From Zygnema cylindricum (lineage: Eukaryota; Streptophyta; Zygnematophyceae; Zygnematales; Zygnemataceae): a DNA stretch of 22,317 nt. The DNA lies in contig JBBHKE010000131.1 in the NCBI GenBank assembly GCA_037447655.1, positions 98,054 through 120,370 on the forward strand. The letters run 5' to 3'. A model generated the notes under the pieces. It was not told the origin of the DNA and did no database searches. It saw only the letters and a program-made list of their open reading frames with translations. Of this stretch, positions 1 to 8,748 are shown one piece after another; the first letter of the stretch is position 1, and the number at the start of each line of letters is the position of its first letter. The translations under genes were made by a program, and so were the position numbers.

Positions 1-122
1 TTCCCGAGTCCACATTCTCGTTTCCGAAAACATTCCCCCTCCTCCCCAACAATTCTCCACCTTTTTCCCCTCTCCCCTTTCTTCCGCCCATTTTTTTCCC
101 CTTTTTTTTTTTCCTTCCTCAG
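1..122 (+). other. Pyrimidine-rich tract ending in a splice-acceptor-like CAG
   Basis: This stretch is almost entirely C and T, with long T runs at 91-97 and 102-112, and ends in TTCCTTCCTCAG at 111-122. That is the form of a plant 3' splice site, so I read it as the end of an intron. The reading frame of the next exon stays open leftwards to base 3, so an uninterrupted coding or 5'-leader sequence cannot be excluded. The translation of this part would be a monotonous Pro/Phe/Leu string, which favours non-coding. Confidence 0.5.
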
Positions 123-918
123 GTCACCCATTCCTCCATCACCATCCCTCGAAATAATCTTTTTTTGCGGTCAGATGACGACGTTAGTGTTTCCGCCGAA
201 AATAGTGTTTCCAATCGATCTCCTTTACCCGTTTTTTCCCCATCCAGTCTGTGGAACCAAAGTCAAAGTCAAACCCCCAAATCTAAAAGTCAAATTTTTG
301 TTTCCCCCACTCAGCGAATAAGTCCTCCGCGAATCCTGCGACCTTCGCACCTGGATTTGTCGTCTTCCTTCCCGTCCAGTAGAAGAAGCAGCAGTCAAAA
401 TTACGAAAACTCGCACGGAAACGACAGTCCGAACGGAATATTAAACGACGGCGTAATGCAAAAGAGACACCTAAACAAGAGCGTTAGCCATAACGGTCGC
501 GAAAATGTTAGCGTAAAAAACAACGGGGATTTTAACGGAGACCGGAACGAAATGTGGTCTAAACTTTTGGATTCTCGGAAAGGTTATCTTCCTTCGCCAA
601 TCCCGACAGCACAGCTGTTACGGCCTCCGACAAAAAAGAAAAATATAGGTTGGGCGCAATTGGCCCAACTTTTTGGTCGAGACAATTCTCACCGTCAAAA
701 AGTTTCTACGCCAAAGAATCGCGACCATCCGATGGCTCGGCGGCCGCAGGAAAGCGGGTTAATGTATCAAAATTGGCCGAATCCGAAATGTACGGAGAAT
801 CTTTCCGTACCAGAAATGGTTATAGCCGTTGCGGAAAAATTAAAGCAGATCGAAGCGGCGACGGGCAGTTTGCCGATTTCGGAAAATGGTCATCACCAGA
901 GTGGACTGTGTGTTGTTG
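123..918 (+). CDS. Large exon of an unrecognised Ser/Pro-rich plant protein (5'-partial)
   Basis: An open plus-strand frame (codons starting at 123) encodes a Ser-, Asn- and Pro-rich, basic, apparently disordered protein, followed by a more ordered end. Landmarks are a SPSSLWNQSQSQTPKSKSQ stretch at about 243-299, a Ser cluster SSSFPSSRRSSS at about 360-395, a KKKNIGWAQLAQLFGR segment at about 633-680, and a predicted helix MVIAVAEKLKQIEAATGSLP at 816-875. There is no in-frame ATG near the left end; the TTG at 165 is not a credible plant start, and the ATG at 175 is in another frame that soon stops. The exon therefore probably starts at an acceptor near 122, with the initiator outside the window. 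Codons here are richer in CpG than the surrounding AT-rich DNA, as expected of coding sequence. The 3' end is uncertain: the best donor I see is TTG|GTACTT after 918, with alternatives after 888, 900 or 911. I do not recognise the family; no membrane segment or catalytic motif is visible in the reliable part. Confidence 0.6.
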
Positions 919-1179
919 GTACTTGTACTTCTTGTACCTTTTTGTACATTTATGTTTATGTACTGTGTTTATGTTTTTTTTGTACTTTGTGTTTATGTTG
1001 GTTGTACCATTTTGTATCGTTCGTACTACCGTGTACCTTTCTGCAGTTTGTACTTTTGGCGTTTTATTGTTACCTTTGATGTACCTTTAGTAATTTATTG
1101 TACTTTTGTAATTCCTATGTGTATTCCAAGTTTTATCTAATTTTTCCCTCCCCTTCTGTACTTTTTTTGGGATCACCAG
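919..1179 (+). other. Probable T-rich intron dense in GTAC
   Basis: This is T-rich DNA from the candidate donor GTACTT (919) to the acceptor CACCAG (ends 1179). It contains about a dozen GTAC tetramers in some 260 bases, mostly as TTGTAC or TTTGTAC, where about one is expected by chance. The exon frame happens to stay open through much of it (to 1079), giving a Cys/Phe/Tyr-rich hydrophobic string that I read as translated intron. A 3' UTR with plant far-upstream poly(A) elements (TTGTAA/TTTGTA-like) is the main alternative. Confidence 0.5.
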
Positions 1180-1251
1180 ACTTCAACGGGGGATCATTGG
1201 TTCTCGAATATGTGGAAAAAGAGCGACAAGTTAGAATCTCTTTTAAATGAG
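1180..1251 (+). CDS. Small downstream exon of the same gene (frame ambiguous)
   Basis: After the acceptor CACCAG (ending 1179) comes a short non-repetitive stretch that stands out from the T-rich flanks. Two frames make sense. Phase 0 reads TSTGDHWFSNMWKKSD... without a stop to 1251, where a GT donor candidate follows; a T-rich intron could then join to an acceptor AG at 1326-1327 and a tiny terminal exon stopping at TGA 1337-1339. Phase 1, which fits the best upstream donor (after 918), reads FNGGSLVLEYVEKERQVRI and stops at TGA 1248-1250, making this the last exon. I cannot choose between them from sequence alone. Confidence 0.45.
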
Positions 1252-1339
1252 GTTATTTTTTTTTTAAATTTCCATGTATTAAACTTCATTTTTTTTTTCC
1301 TTTTGCTCTTTTTTTTAAATAATCAAGGAAATTGAATGA

Positions 1340-2596
1340 TCCCGGGGTGAATTTTTTAAGAAGTACCGGATAGATGATTTTTCCAAGGGCGTACAATTTT
1401 TTTTACAACATTTCGCGATGAAATTTCACGACATTTATCAATGCCAGGGGGGAAAAAAATGGAGTGCCAAAATATTTCATTAAGGGAACCTGTTTCACGA
1501 ATGAATCCATTTTTACATTTTTTACGGTTTCCTTTCATGGGCTCTAAATTTTTAAAAATTGATTGGAAAAAAATAGTCATGTTTTGACATTTTTCATGTC
1601 GGCTTTTTTTCAAGTTTTTTAAGTTTATTTACACGTTGGATGCCGATAATTTTTTTAGGATAAGAATATACTTTTTAGCATTTTTGAGTCCTATTTTACT
1701 GTAAATTGGATCTATTTCGGGTTAGTTTAGAAGGAATAGAAACACCGGTAGTGTTATCAATTTTAGAAAAAAGTCATTTTATGTATTCAAAAAATGTAAA
1801 AGTATATAAGTTGCCATCCTTTATTTTTTCCATTTCTTTTTGACCTAGTTGTTTCTATGTTTCTACTTTTTTTATTTCTTTTTTTAAAAGCTTTTTGTTA
1901 ATGTTTTTTTTCTATTTCCTATGAACTAAGGACATCACATTTTATATATTTGTAGCTTTAAAGTGCTTTTAGTTAATAAAATCTGTCTAAATAAGCTGGT
2001 GTTTAGTGAATAGGTAACAAAAAACCATAAAAGAATAATTTTTTTTTTTGCTCCAAATAGCTTATGATACAATTTTCAAGATATAAATGTCAACATAGGG
2101 ATTAAATTATACATCCAGTTCATAATATCGCATCACATCAGCCTTAAATGAATGCCTTACCTTTTTGTAATTCGACAAGTGTGCTTGAAAAAAATATAAT
2201 TTAAGTGGCAAAATAATCTTGATCCTACTAACGATAAATGGTGTAATAGATTTTCGAAGTGATAAACGACTCCGAAAATCCACAAATTTGTTCTAAAAAT
2301 GTAAGGTTGAGTCTCATGGTCCCAAATGAGATAACAAACTAAAATGATAACATCTACTTGCCACGTGTCAAAAGTTGCATAAAGATTAAACGTACTAGGT
2401 CATAATGACTAATTGTAAATATACATAGTTGTTAAGTGCGGACAATCATGTCCACTTGCAAGATAATGAAAAAAGACTCTACTAAGAAAGCATGATGGTT
2501 CCGATAAATCAAACATACGCTTTAATTGAAATTTTACATATTTTTCAAGGTTTTAGACAACAAAATTTGACTTAAAGACATCAGATGGCCCCAGTT
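1340..2596. other. AT-rich intergenic DNA, no gene seen
   Basis: Long T runs and AT-rich sequence, probably including the 3' UTR of the upstream gene. Frames are short on both strands; the minus-strand frame at 1356-1613 has no recognisable content. A G-box-like CCACGTGTCA lies near 2361-2370 but has no gene beside it. Confidence 0.55.
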
Positions 2597-2672
2597 ACGA
2601 GGAGAGGGAAGTGGAGGGGGAAGGAAAGGGAGAGGGAGAAAGAGGGGGAGAGGGAGAGGGAGAGAGTGTGTG
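2597..2672. repeat. Purine (GAGGGA)-type microsatellite
   Basis: A plus-strand run of G and A, dominated by GGGAGA and GAGGGA units, is about 75 bases long and ends in GTGTGTGG. This is simple-sequence DNA of the polypurine type. Confidence 0.85.
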
Positions 2673-2708
2673 GACGAGGGGTCGCAAACGTTTTGAGGAG
2701 ATATTTCG

Positions 2709-2793
2709 AATGGAAGGATTCGATAAAATTTGACAATGTTGATTTTTCGGTTTTCTAGATAGAAAGTTGTGCATACATTTGAAACTAGAACTC
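2709..2793 (+). repeat. Diverged direct repeat, copy 1
   Basis: This segment begins AATGGAAGGAT and ends with GATAGAAAGTTGTGCATACA followed by AAACTAGAAC-like sequence. It matches 3502-3594 in the same order and orientation with many substitutions and small indels. The two copies lie about 800 bases apart and are too diverged to be a recent duplication. They may be remnants of an old dispersed repeat. Confidence 0.45.
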
Positions 2794-3852
2794 GTAAAAT
2801 ATTCGACTCTAGGATGTTTGACTGGAAAAATTTGTATGATAGAGTACGAATTGTACCATAAATAGTTTGGATTTAAGTCTTTTCGCTCCGATGGTAGTCA
2901 ACTCACAACTTTAGTGTGTTGTTATGATTCCATTTTGTTGTCGAGCTATAGAGGCTAATCCACACTATATTGAGTACAACTTCTACGAATTTGTTTGTAT
3001 TCCGTGCTTATTATGTATTGTGAGAAAAGATTTCAACGAAGTTTTTGAAAACCCATTGCATACGTGTGGTTTTTTACAACACTAATTGTGGTGAATGATG
3101 CCTTGACAAAAGACGAATTTATTTATGGGCCCGAGAATAACATGTGAATATAACTGGGGTCTTACACTGTATTAGATATATTGTAATACTTTTGTTTATT
3201 AATTAGTTATTGATCATGTTACAACGACTTAATGATTTGGTTTCAAAAAGTCACTAAAGAAGTTATGTGTTTATTTTGAGTATATGTCAAAGACCACTAA
3301 ATTTGTGTAAAGTGTGACTTTTAAAACCACAACTATAGAAATTCTTAACTCATATGGTTTTAATTTTCACATCAAACCAGTTATTACTGGCTTTCATATG
3401 TTTTTCTGGTTTTGTCTTCATGTCGGCGTTATCCTTCTTCCTCTTAGAATTTGAATTTTTGATATCCTCGTGATGTCGCGCTTTTGGTTGTCACCAAGCC
3501 GAATGGAGGGATATTTGCTCTATTAACGATAGGAAACTTGTCGGTTTGAATGTTTTTGAGATAGAAGTCGTGCATACACTTCAAAACTACAAACTTATTA
3601 GTATGCAACCACGTAGTTTAATACTGTGAAGGGGCCTTCGCTTTTTGCATATCATTTTAGTTCATATTTCCTATAGACAAGCGGGCGGGGTAAGTCGCCC
3701 CTAAATAGTGGACTACCGCCTCACGACCTCCATGCGATGCGACATCAAACTGATGCGAGAAAAAATTAACTTGAAAAGCCCTTGAAGTTGTAAACACATT
3801 GAACTTGTGACAAGACGATGTAAGACTCCCCCCACAGCAATCGGTCGAACAC
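2794..3852. other. Gene-free AT-rich DNA
   Basis: Apart from the second repeat copy at 3502-3594, I see no coding frame, RNA gene or structured repeat here. Stops are frequent in all six frames. Confidence 0.5.
3502..3594 (+). repeat. Diverged direct repeat, copy 2
   Basis: Partner of 2709-2793: it begins AATGGAGGGAT and contains GATAGAAGTCGTGCATACA followed by an AAAACTACAAAC tail. The best-conserved part is the GTGCATACA core with its A-rich 3' side. Confidence 0.45.
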
Positions 3853-3854
3853 TA

Positions 3855-4460
3855 CACCGCGAATCGTAATTAGAGTAAATTACTCTAATTCAGTCGCTCG
3901 AAATTTCGACTCTATTACATCAAATAGAGTAAACGATTCTAATTTTTTCATTATTCTAATTTAGGTAAGTTTAAGTAGCGTAACAAAATTGTAATATAGG
4001 TTTGTTTTAAATAGTGTGGAGTACAGACGACGTTAGACCGTGCAAAATTGTACTTTTTTAAGTAAAACCGTTACAAATAATGATTTAATACAATCGCGCT
4101 CGCACGTGAAATCGCACTAAACGAAAAATCAATCACATCGAAAAAAAGCCGTTCGCATAACTCTCGTCCGTCGACAGCATCGTCGTCAGTGTGAACATTA
4201 GCGTGACAAATAATACTAGCGTCATAATGACGTCAAAACTATACAGACTGACAGGTTTTGTACGTCTACGTAATTTAGTGTTTATAATTTCAGAGCGGAT
4301 ATTTATTGCCGACATAACCCAATATAGAGCACTTAAATAAATTAGAGTAAACTTCCTCTGTGAAAAAGTTCTATCACATAAATTAAAGTTCATTACTCTA
4401 ATTGTATTTTTTTGTTTTTTTACTCTAATTTTTTCATTACTCTAATTACGATTCGCGGTG
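3855..4460. mobile_element. MITE 1 of a TA-targeting family (606 bp)
   Basis: A non-coding element is bounded by perfect 24-bp terminal inverted repeats, starting CACCGCGAATCG on the left (3855-3878) and ending CGATTCGCGGTG on the right (4437-4460). Each end is flanked by the dinucleotide TA (3853-3854 and 4461-4462), as expected of a Tc1/mariner-type target duplication. The subterminal regions carry repeated (T)ACTCTAATT motifs and their variants in both orientations (about 3872-3955 and 4394-4445) and a 12-bp palindrome TCGAAATTTCGA at 3898-3909. The inverted repeats differ from the classical Stowaway ends I know (CTCCCTCC-type). The 86-codon minus-strand frame at 4133-4393 has no recognisable transposase motif, so the element looks non-autonomous. 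Confidence 0.82.
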
Positions 4461-4462
4461 TA

Positions 4463-5820
4463 CCATCGGGCAAACACCACCAGAAAGTTCCGAGACTAAG
4501 AGAAGACGTGCCGCAGCCAAAAGTGGGACGATAGTTGGTGGCACATGCTCGCGAGCTAATTGAGAAGCCATTTTGAAAAACAAATCAAAACCTTGCGATG
4601 GAGTTTCCGAGGGAAAAATATCGCGAAAAGCTCATATAAAATCCCCAAGGGTCCCCTAGCTGGGAGATAAGGGAACGCGAAAAAAACTTTAGAAAAGGTA
4701 ACTTCGTCAAATCAAAGGGTTTTAAATGTTCACAAGATTCAATAAATGGAAAAACGTCAATGGGTGCCATAGGGTGAACGTCTTGGAGGGCTTCGATGTT
4801 GTGATCCAGGACATGTTGTGATTTAGAACTGTGTGAAAGGGTGTTATGCGCGGGCAGTTCGAGAGAGCTCACCACATCGAACAAGGTGCAAGGCATGGCG
4901 CACGCGAGTTGAAGAGGCAGGGAGTGGAGCTCGTCGACGACGAGGCGTAACGGAAAGGCCGATTACACAATTTGTTCTTCTTGAAGAGACTCCCAATCCC
5001 CACGCAAAAAACGTTGACAACGTGAGTCTGTTTCTCTTGCACCACTAGCACTCCCACGGGGAGGTAACACGAAAACCCAAAGAGGAAATAATAGGAGAAA
5101 ATGCCATATACCATGATTGTTGATGTCGTCCACCAAAAGCCCAAGCAAGAAACAAGTTGCGACATGAACCACTTCTCGAAAATGAGTAGGAATACCAGAA
5201 TAGAGTCGCTGTCTTGGGTAATCTAAATGGTAGCATCTTATAACATTAATATTGCGTCAGAATCCCAATCGTGGTGAGAGGGGTGGCGTTGGAGGGTGAG
5301 AGTGGTAGGAGGCCTATCGTGGGCAATAGGAGGACTTGGAACGACTTTGGGACACGCTTTTACATGTGTAGCTAGACCATCGCCTATCTTTCTCGTAGCC
5401 CGAACAAGGAAGTGATGTGGAAACAGTAGAAGAAAGGGGGACATGCGGAAAAGTAGGCCAAGAATCAAATCAATCAATCAAACCCTTTTTTTTCATTATT
5501 TTTTCCCTTTTTTTATTTCTTTTTACTTTTTTTCCCTTTTTATTTCCTTTCTTTCTGACAAAATAAATAAATTTGGTACGAAACAATAGGGGCTTCACTA
5601 AACAACCTCATTTCTTCCCTAATGGAACTTCACCCTAAGTGTTCCTAGCTGGGTGGTTCCATGTAAGTTGAGATCCAATCTTTAAAACCATCAAAGATTT
5701 TGAAACCGACCAGTTTTGTTTCAAAATCTGTACTTTGCGTATTATGTACGTGTACTCTCGCAATTTGAATTTGTATTTAGAAACAAACACGATAAAAAAT
5801 AGCGCTTGAAACAATGAAAC
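4463..5820. other. Gene-free region with meaningless short frames
   Basis: Several minus-strand frames of 60-100 codons overlap between 4585 and 5477, but none shows a domain, conserved motif or splice pattern. They may be very old decayed coding DNA or chance. T-rich simple sequence lies at 5485-5555. Confidence 0.45.
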
Positions 5821-6117
5821 TGGAAAGGAAGGAAAGGAAGTCAAAAACAATACTGTACACCGTGAATCATTATTAGCCTTATGTACGCTATATCGGCACC
5901 CCAAAATTTTGACATAGATACCTTAAATATAATAAATAACACTATTTAAGGACGTGGACCATAATCTGCCACGTCTCCTAGAACTAAATTAGAATGAATG
6001 ACGCTTATTTTTTCTTTACACTAATAATTTCTATACGCTAATAACGATTCAAGGTGTAGTTTTGGAAGGAAGTTAAAAACCGTACTTCTGGCAGGAAGGC
6101 AAAAATTGTACTTCTTT
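5821..6117 (+). repeat. Three degenerate units of a ~29-bp tandem repeat, split by MITE 2
   Basis: A unit of the form GGAAGGAAGT(T/C)AAAAAC followed by a GTACTT-like end occurs three times: at about 5831-5855 before MITE 2, at 6063-6090, and at 6091-6117 (GGCAGGAAGGCAAAAATTGT). Removing MITE 2 and one TA brings the first unit next to the other two, so the MITE inserted into an existing short tandem array. Confidence 0.55.
5858..6056. mobile_element. MITE 2, short relative of MITE 1 (199 bp)
   Basis: The left end begins CACCGTGAATCATTATTAG and the right end, reverse-complemented, begins CACCTTGAATCGTTATTAG: 17 of 19 bases agree. Both resemble the MITE 1 ends (CACCGCGAATCGTAATTAG). TA flanks the element at 5856-5857 and 6057-6058. 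The interior has no coding capacity and no clear match to the MITE 1 interior except TAATT-type subterminal motifs. Shared ends with unrelated interiors are usual for MITEs moved by one transposase. Confidence 0.75.
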
Positions 6118-7472
6118 CCACCAAAGATTTTACGGTCACCGCTTCCGAAAAGCACGTGACTTTGGCGACGTGATAAAACTTTAATAGTAATTCATCGTCG
6201 CACGTGTCTTTTGTCCAAGTGTAGCGATTTTACGGGTTCTGCACCATTACAGAGGCGGACGGATAGATTGCTTCGTGAATAAAGACCAAAGTGTAATCGG
6301 ACGGTCAATGATTTCTCTTGGACCATTATGAGAATTATAATTGTATCTTTTGTAATGTTGTTTTCAAAAAACTCACGAAAAACTAGTACGGCATGGTAGG
6401 GTCAAGTACAAAATTTTGTAATATTTCTCACTTTTCGTCTGATGCAACTAGACCCTTAATGTACACGTCAGCATACGGAATACCCTCCAGCTTCTAAAAA
6501 TGATATTGAAAAATTATTTTGGATTGTAGTGAAGTGTTCCGAACTACTTTGAAAAGCGTCCTTATGTGCGAAAATGAAATCGGAACTTTGAAATGTGACG
6601 GTTGTAGACGTAGGTACAACTTTGTGACGGTTGAAGACTACTACGAAACTTCTGACACTTGGTGACGCCAACAAAAACAGCGACGGTTGTAGACGTCTAG
6701 ATTTTTCTAATTTTGTGACATGGCAAACGTTTATGGTTTTGTGACATTGTGACGCCATGCTCACTTGTGGCAACGTCGACGTCACAAAATTCAAGAACTT
6801 TCTGCCATGGCTATCCGATTTCGTTTTTCCGACTTTTTTCACTCGACTTGCCATAAAACTATACATAAAGGTAGTCAAAAGAATTATTTTTGAAATATCT
6901 TTCATTTAGTGCCAGTATTGTCCTGCCGCATTCTAAAAAGTGAGAGATAAAAGCGATAGCGATAGTGTGAGCAGGAGAGGGGAGAGGCGACGACGGCGCA
7001 AAATTCTGCCAAGGACCCATGAATGAAAGTGGAGGTCCGGAGACCCCAAAATTTTTCCGTACATGCTCGTCTTTTCCGTACATGCACGTTATGGGCAGGG
7101 AGAAAAATAGTTAGTGCTCTCCCTCGTCCTAAAATTTTAACACTCGTGTGGCGCGTGCGTGTCCCGTTTTTCATTCGTTGTTTGGGCGGTACTCTCCTTG
7201 AAATCAGGTCGCGAGGTGATTTTCGATGAAGTTTTTTGACGGGCTGTATTCTTTTGCTGGGGGTCGAAAAAAGTAAAACGCCAAAGTTCGTTAACTTCAC
7301 GACAAACATGAAGTACGCTCAAAGTATTGCTTTGACGTTTGCTGTACTTTTAAAGAATTGTTTTTCTTGTAAGGCTAAAGTTTTTCTCGTACGGAAATGC
7401 GTTATGGGTTAAAACGACAGAAGAAAGTCGATACTTTAATACATGGGGACGTTGCATAACTAATGCAAACCG
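6118..7472. other. Gene-free region with short dispersed repeats
   Basis: No credible gene is present; the longest frames (minus strand, 6468-6905 and 6902-7309) lack recognisable content. The 15-mer GACGGTTGTAGACGT occurs at 6597-6611 and 6682-6696, with a variant at 6625-6639. TTTCCGTACATGC occurs at 7054-7066 and 7073-7085. ATGCACGTTATGGG (near 7082) and ATGCGTTATGGG (near 7397) are also alike. Confidence 0.5.
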
Positions 7473-8748
7473 TGTTGTCCATAGCCATTTTCAGCCATGG
7501 ATTTACCCTCGGAAGCACCACAGACTACCCAAAAACAGCCTATTTTGAATCAACACAGAATTCTACAGAAATAATAAACCAAGCTGAAACCACAAACAAA
7601 AGTATTTTCTAGGCTACATAATAACTTGTCAAAGTTTCAGACAAAAATAATAAACTGATTGATCACATCATCTGGTCAAAGTTGCAGAAAAAGAGTCTGC
7701 CAGAACTTTGATAAAACCGGCCAACTTCACAATGAAGTAAAACACACACTAGGCACACAAAAAGCCTGAAAATATGTGACAATATTAAAAATACAAAGAG
7801 GAACACACATGCAGAATTTGAGATAATTCTGCCCGCAGATTTGAGAGCAATCCTCAGATAAAACTACCAAAAATGTCCATAAACAATTTTTGGTCCAGAA
7901 AAGTCCCTATATCCTGAAATGACTAAGTCCTACAATATATACACTCAGGCTCACTACTAAACGTACGGAGGCATACCTGCCGTACGCAATCTAACATATA
8001 CCTCTATTAGTGTTAGTATACCCGAATAATTCGAGACATGTAAGAGTGAGTAAATCTACACTAATAACTAAAACACATAAAGACAAAAGATTGTTGCTTC
8101 AAATATTTACAAGTACACGCAATCTCACAAAATCATATGCTGACTCATGTTGAGTCACTCAACGAAACTCCTCAAATTTTGTCAAACAATCTAGAACGTC
8201 CAAGAATAAATATTGCGTGATTGACGCGATTTCGAGTCTCCACCAGTTTGAAAATAACGGCGGCCTTTGTCCGCCGTCCGTAGCACTTATTCTGCACCTT
8301 CGATGTCGCGCCACGTTGTCCCAGAGTCCACTTTGACGAAACGAATTCAAACGACCAAATCTTCTTCGTATCGCGACATTGTCCTTCACCATAAATGCTC
8401 CTGCCAAAAATAAGGTACACTTGTCCCAAGAAGATTCTATGTACCGGCGGCGTCCTTTTTCCATACATGCCACTTGTCCCATTATGTTCGGTACGTGCGA
8501 CGTACCATTTCAACCTCGTCGATTATCTAACGTCGGATCGCTTCGCAATCCGCCGTCCATTTCCTCTTTACGCAAACCATACGGTCCAATATAATTCATA
8601 CGTTTTTTCCCCCAATCCGCAAATACATTGAAACCTCCACATTAAACTTAGTGGGAACTCACGCATTACAAATCACATTGAGTACGTACACAACGTTACG
8701 TACGGAAAAAATGTCATGTATGTACGAAACTAACATTTCAAAAAAACA
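7473..8748 (+). mobile_element. Long terminal repeat of a copia-type element (LTR copy 1)
   Basis: It starts TGTTGTCCATAGCC and ends ACATTTCAAAAAAACA, giving TG...CA ends. Its limits come from comparison with 11631-12867, which shares the same first and last bases but different flanks. By eye, about nine of ten of the first 70 positions agree; similarity continues patchily throughout. Promoter-like features are TATATA at 7936-7941 and, about 20 bases on, an inverted repeat CGTACGG (7962-7968) / CCGTACG (7980-7986). Further hairpins are ACGGCGG/CCGCCGT (8257-8263 and 8271-8277) and GGTACGT/ACGTACC (8490-8496 and 8500-8506). The five bases on each side (AACCG and CCTCA) do not match, so this is not an intact solo LTR; the RT relic follows immediately. 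Frames inside it at 8159-8631 are not genes. Confidence 0.75.

Noticed and set aside
165-1079. A 304-codon protein starting at TTG 165 and ending at 1079
   Set aside because: TTG is not a normal plant start and the frame is open upstream. The last 50 or so residues come from T-rich intron-like DNA, giving an artificial Cys/Phe/Tyr string.
650-1140. Plus-strand frames at 650-1090 and 886-1140
   Set aside because: Shadows of the exon in another frame and translations of the T-rich intron.
4133-4393. 86-codon minus-strand frame inside MITE 1 as a transposase
   Set aside because: Too short, with no DDE motif or DNA-binding domain visible; the element is better read as non-autonomous.
4585-5477. 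Overlapping minus-strand frames suggesting a gene
   Set aside because: No domain, no consistent frame, no splice pattern, and no recognisable family. At best very old decayed coding DNA.
6468-7309. Minus-strand frames of 135-145 codons
   Set aside because: They cover repeat-rich DNA and have no recognisable motif or conserved composition.
8159-8631. Frames on both strands around 8159-8631
   Set aside because: They lie wholly inside LTR copy 1, whose limits are supported by copy 2; the frames are not kept in copy 2.
7473-8748. Solo LTR with its own target duplication for copy 1
   Set aside because: The five bases on each side (AACCG and CCTCA) do not match, and RT sequence follows directly.
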